From positions 1 through 8,348 of the forward strand of contig JAEWQT010000008.1 of the NCBI GenBank assembly GCA_023399105.1: 8,348 nt of DNA, given 5' to 3'. Source of the stretch: Pseudomonadota bacterium (lineage in GTDB: Bacteria > Pseudomonadota > Gammaproteobacteria > Pseudomonadales > Oceanobacteraceae). The position numbers and the translations under genes are program-made. The notes below the pieces were generated by a model. That model was not told where the DNA came from, made no database searches, and saw only the letters and a program-made list of their open reading frames with translations. Position 1 is the first letter of the stretch. Every line of letters begins with the position of its first letter. Shown in pieces: positions 7,015 through 8,348 of this stretch.

Positions 7015-7533
7015 ATGGATCTGAATCTGCTGTTGCTGCAATTAGGCGATGACCGCCCCGGGCGTTTGCCGCCGGTAGAAAAATGGCAGCCCGCACTGTC
7101 GGGGGATATGGATATGGAAATCCGTAAAGATGGCAGTTGGTGGCATGAGGGCGCCCCCGTGAAGCGCGACAAGCTGGTGCGTTTATTTGCCAGTATTCTG
7201 CGCAAAGAAGGCGACGAATATTTCCTGCTCACGCCAGTGGAAAAGTGGCGCATCCGGGTAGAAGATCGGCCGTTATTGATCACCATGCTGGAGCGCCAGG
7301 GTGACATCATCAGCATGGTCACAGCGACCGGTGATTTGCTGGAACTGGGGCCGCAGCATCCGCTGCAAATGTCTGAGCTGGATGGCACCTTGTTGCCGGA
7401 GGTGCGGGTGCGGCAGGACTTATGGGCGAGGTTGTCGCGTAATGCCTGGTACGACTTACTGGAGCTGGCGGAAGAAACCGCCGATGGAAAAGTGGTTGTG
7501 CGCAGTGCCGGTGCCAGCTTCGCTTTAAGCTGA
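7015..7533 (+). CDS. DUF1285 family protein
   Basis: The 172-residue product belongs to the DUF1285 (PF06938) family of unknown function. The recognisable signature is LPPVEKWQP (18-26), GDMDMEIRKDGSWWHEGAP (30-48) and RLFASILRKEGDEYFLLTP (56-74). As I recall, structural-genomics work on the family found a two-part fold with internal repeats and suggested a signalling role; no enzymatic activity is established. The pentapeptide PVEKW occurs twice (20-24 and 74-78), which fits an internal duplication. There is no signal peptide or membrane segment, so it is probably cytosolic. The ATG has a strong GGGAGG (7004-7009) five bases upstream. It follows the radical SAM gene by 28 bases and probably shares its transcript. 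Its stop codon lies inside a long hairpin, and it converges on cysH. Confidence 0.9.
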   Translation: MDLNLLLLQLGDDRPGRLPPVEKWQPALSGDMDMEIRKDGSWWHEGAPVKRDKLVRLFASILRKEGDEYFLLTPVEKWRIRVEDRPLLITMLERQGDIISMVTATGDLLELGPQHPLQMSELDGTLLPEVRVRQDLWARLSRNAWYDLLELAEETADGKVVVRSAGASFALS

Positions 7534-7539
7534 CACCGG
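7508..7539. other. Long hairpin spanning the DUF1285 stop codon
   Basis: CCGGTG (7508-7513) pairs with CACCGG (7534-7539), and CAGCTT (7515-7520) pairs with AAGCTG (7527-7532), with one C-A mismatch and a CGCTTT loop. That gives 12 base pairs across the last codons and stop (7531-7533) of the DUF1285 gene. No T-run follows on either strand, so it is not a textbook terminator alone. It could form in transcripts of both convergent genes and may block read-through or stabilise 3' ends. Confidence 0.6.
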
Positions 7540-7548
7540 ACTGACATG

Positions 7549-7570
7549 AAAAGGGTGTTCAGCCTTTTTT
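7549..7570. terminator. Candidate bidirectional terminator between DUF1285 gene and cysH
   Basis: AAAAGG (7549-7554) pairs with CCTTTT (7563-7568) around an 8-base loop, and six T residues (7565-7570) end the structure on the plus strand. On the minus strand the same repeat ends in TTTT. The stem is short and A/T-rich, so it is weak. The cysH stop (7559-7561) lies in the loop, so the end of cysH and its possible terminator overlap. Confidence 0.45.
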
Positions 7571-8284
7571 GATGATATTGCCGGCGTGCAGACCGCATTC
7601 TTTATGGCCGGCGCCTTCCCACCACCAGCGGCCTTCACGTTCGTGTTGATTCGGCAGCGTCGGGCGGGTGCAGGGCTGACATCCGATGCTGACAAAGCCG
7701 CGTTCATGCAGGCTGTTGTAAGGCACATCGAATACCTTGATGTATTCCCACACCTGCGCAGAGGTCCACAGCGCCAGCGGGTTGTACTTGGTCAGCTCAC
7801 CGTTTCGCCCTTTGAACGCGCTGTCGGCTTCGATCAGCTGCACGTCAGAGCGGGTGCCCGGGCTCTGATCGCGGCGCTGGCCGGTAATCCAGGCATCCAG
7901 TGTGCTCAGCTTCTGGCGCAGCGGGGCGATTTTACGCACGCCGCAGCATTCCTGATGGCCATCCTCATAGAAGCTGAATAAGCCTTTTTCATTCACAAAA
8001 GCCTGTAGTGCGGCCTGGTCCGGTGTGCGGATATCAATGCGGATGCCATAGTGCTGGCGGACTTTTTCGATGAACTCGTACGTCTCCGGATGCAGACGGC
8101 CGGTATCCAGAGTGAAAACGTCCACATCGGGGCGGAGTTTAACGGCCATGTCGATCAGCACAACGTCTTCGGCACCGCTGAACGACAGGCCAATGGCATC
8201 GTGTTGTTCCAGTGCGTATTTCAATAAATCTTTGGGGCGCTGGCTGGCAAATTGCTCATTCAGAGCAGACAGAGTCTGAGTCAT
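7559..8284 (-). CDS. cysH: Assimilatory adenylylsulfate (APS) reductase
   Basis: CysH reduces activated sulfate to sulfite with thioredoxin as electron donor, in cysteine biosynthesis in the cytosol. The 241-residue product has the nucleotide-binding SFSGAED loop (34-40), [11 protein letters not shown] (59-69), the Arg-rich [11 protein letters not shown] (135-145) and the C-terminal ECGLH with catalytic C230. The cysteine pair C113-C114 and the C202/C205 pair are the [4Fe-4S] ligands that mark the APS-using type found in Pseudomonas; E. coli PAPS reductase lacks them. The cell therefore probably reduces APS directly, without needing APS kinase for this route. I choose ATG 8282-8284, with AGG six bases upstream. 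A TTG at 8306-8308 would add eight residues but has no Shine-Dalgarno sequence. The gene is a single unit on the minus strand, its stop 25 bases from that of the convergent DUF1285 gene. Confidence 0.95.
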   Translation of the reverse strand: MTQTLSALNEQFASQRPKDLLKYALEQHDAIGLSFSGAEDVVLIDMAVKLRPDVDVFTLDTGRLHPETYEFIEKVRQHYGIRIDIRTPDQAALQAFVNEKGLFSFYEDGHQECCGVRKIAPLRQKLSTLDAWITGQRRDQSPGTRSDVQLIEADSAFKGRNGELTKYNPLALWTSAQVWEYIKVFDVPYNSLHERGFVSIGCQPCTRPTLPNQHEREGRWWWEGAGHKECGLHAGNIIKKG

Positions 8285-8319
8285 GGTTCGCCTGATCGTT
8301 GGTTGCAAAGGAGGTTGTC

Positions 8320-8325
8320 GTTATA
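8320..8325 (-). promoter_or_regulatory. Candidate -10 box for cysH
   Basis: Read on the minus strand, 8325-8320 gives TATAAC, close to the -10 consensus, about 36 bases before the cysH ATG. The expected -35 position, at the window edge (about 8342-8348), has no match to TTGACA, as would be expected for an activator-dependent promoter such as those under CysB. No CysB site can be called with confidence. The remaining bases to the window end hold no gene that I can see. Confidence 0.3.
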
Positions 8326-8348
8326 AGAGGCGCAGATTATCACGTCTC

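Noticed and set aside
7586..7981. Plus-strand 131-codon open frame opposite cysH
   Set aside because: The minus-strand frame is a clear, complete CysH with all catalytic motifs; the plus-strand frame has no ribosome binding site or known motif.
8306..8314. TTG at 8306-8308 as the cysH start, and GGAGG at 8310-8314 on the plus strand
   Set aside because: The minus-strand TTG has no ribosome binding site, and ATG 8284 fits better. The plus-strand GGAGG leads only to a frame that stops within four codons.

Overview
This window is an ordinary, dense chromosomal segment of a gammaproteobacterium. The gene order pat - gacA - uvrC - pgsA - tRNA-Gly - tRNA-Cys - tRNA-Leu matches the conserved block known from Pseudomonas (gacA-uvrC-pgsA) and Escherichia coli (uvrY-uvrC-pgsA-glyW-cysT-leuZ). 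The protein sequences and the APS-type CysH point to the Pseudomonadales/Oceanospirillales side of the class. The genus cannot be fixed from the sequence alone.

Layout. (1) Bases 1-2485 hold the 3' nine-tenths or so of a large Pat/YfiQ-type protein lysine acetyltransferase whose start lies outside the window. (2) Bases 2550-5617 hold three same-strand genes: gacA (response regulator, TTG start), uvrC (overlapping the gacA stop by one base) and pgsA (phosphatidylglycerophosphate synthase). (3) Bases 5641-6000 hold a stable-RNA type promoter (A-rich upstream tract, TTGACT, TAGAAT, GC-rich discriminator) driving tRNA-Gly(GCC), tRNA-Cys(GCA) and tRNA-Leu(UAA), all with encoded CCA. A C-rich, G-poor stretch follows that could serve Rho-dependent termination. 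(4) Bases 6099-7533 hold a probable two-gene unit: a radical SAM protein with an uncommon CX4CX2C cluster motif and a DUF1285 protein. (5) Bases 7559-8284, on the minus strand, hold cysH, an iron-sulfur APS reductase, convergent with the DUF1285 gene. Two hairpins sit across the junction.

How the genes work together. They are mostly independent housekeeping functions: acetylation control of metabolism, GacS/GacA global regulation, nucleotide excision repair, anionic phospholipid synthesis, translation and sulfate assimilation. The tight gacA-uvrC coupling is conserved but has no obvious functional logic. The least understood part is the radical SAM/DUF1285 pair. No mobile element, CRISPR array, toxin-antitoxin pair or defence system is visible, and I find no convincing new system here. 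The most useful leads are the degenerate ATP-grasp region of Pat, the CX4CX2C radical SAM protein with its DUF1285 neighbour, and the RNA structures at the convergent junction.
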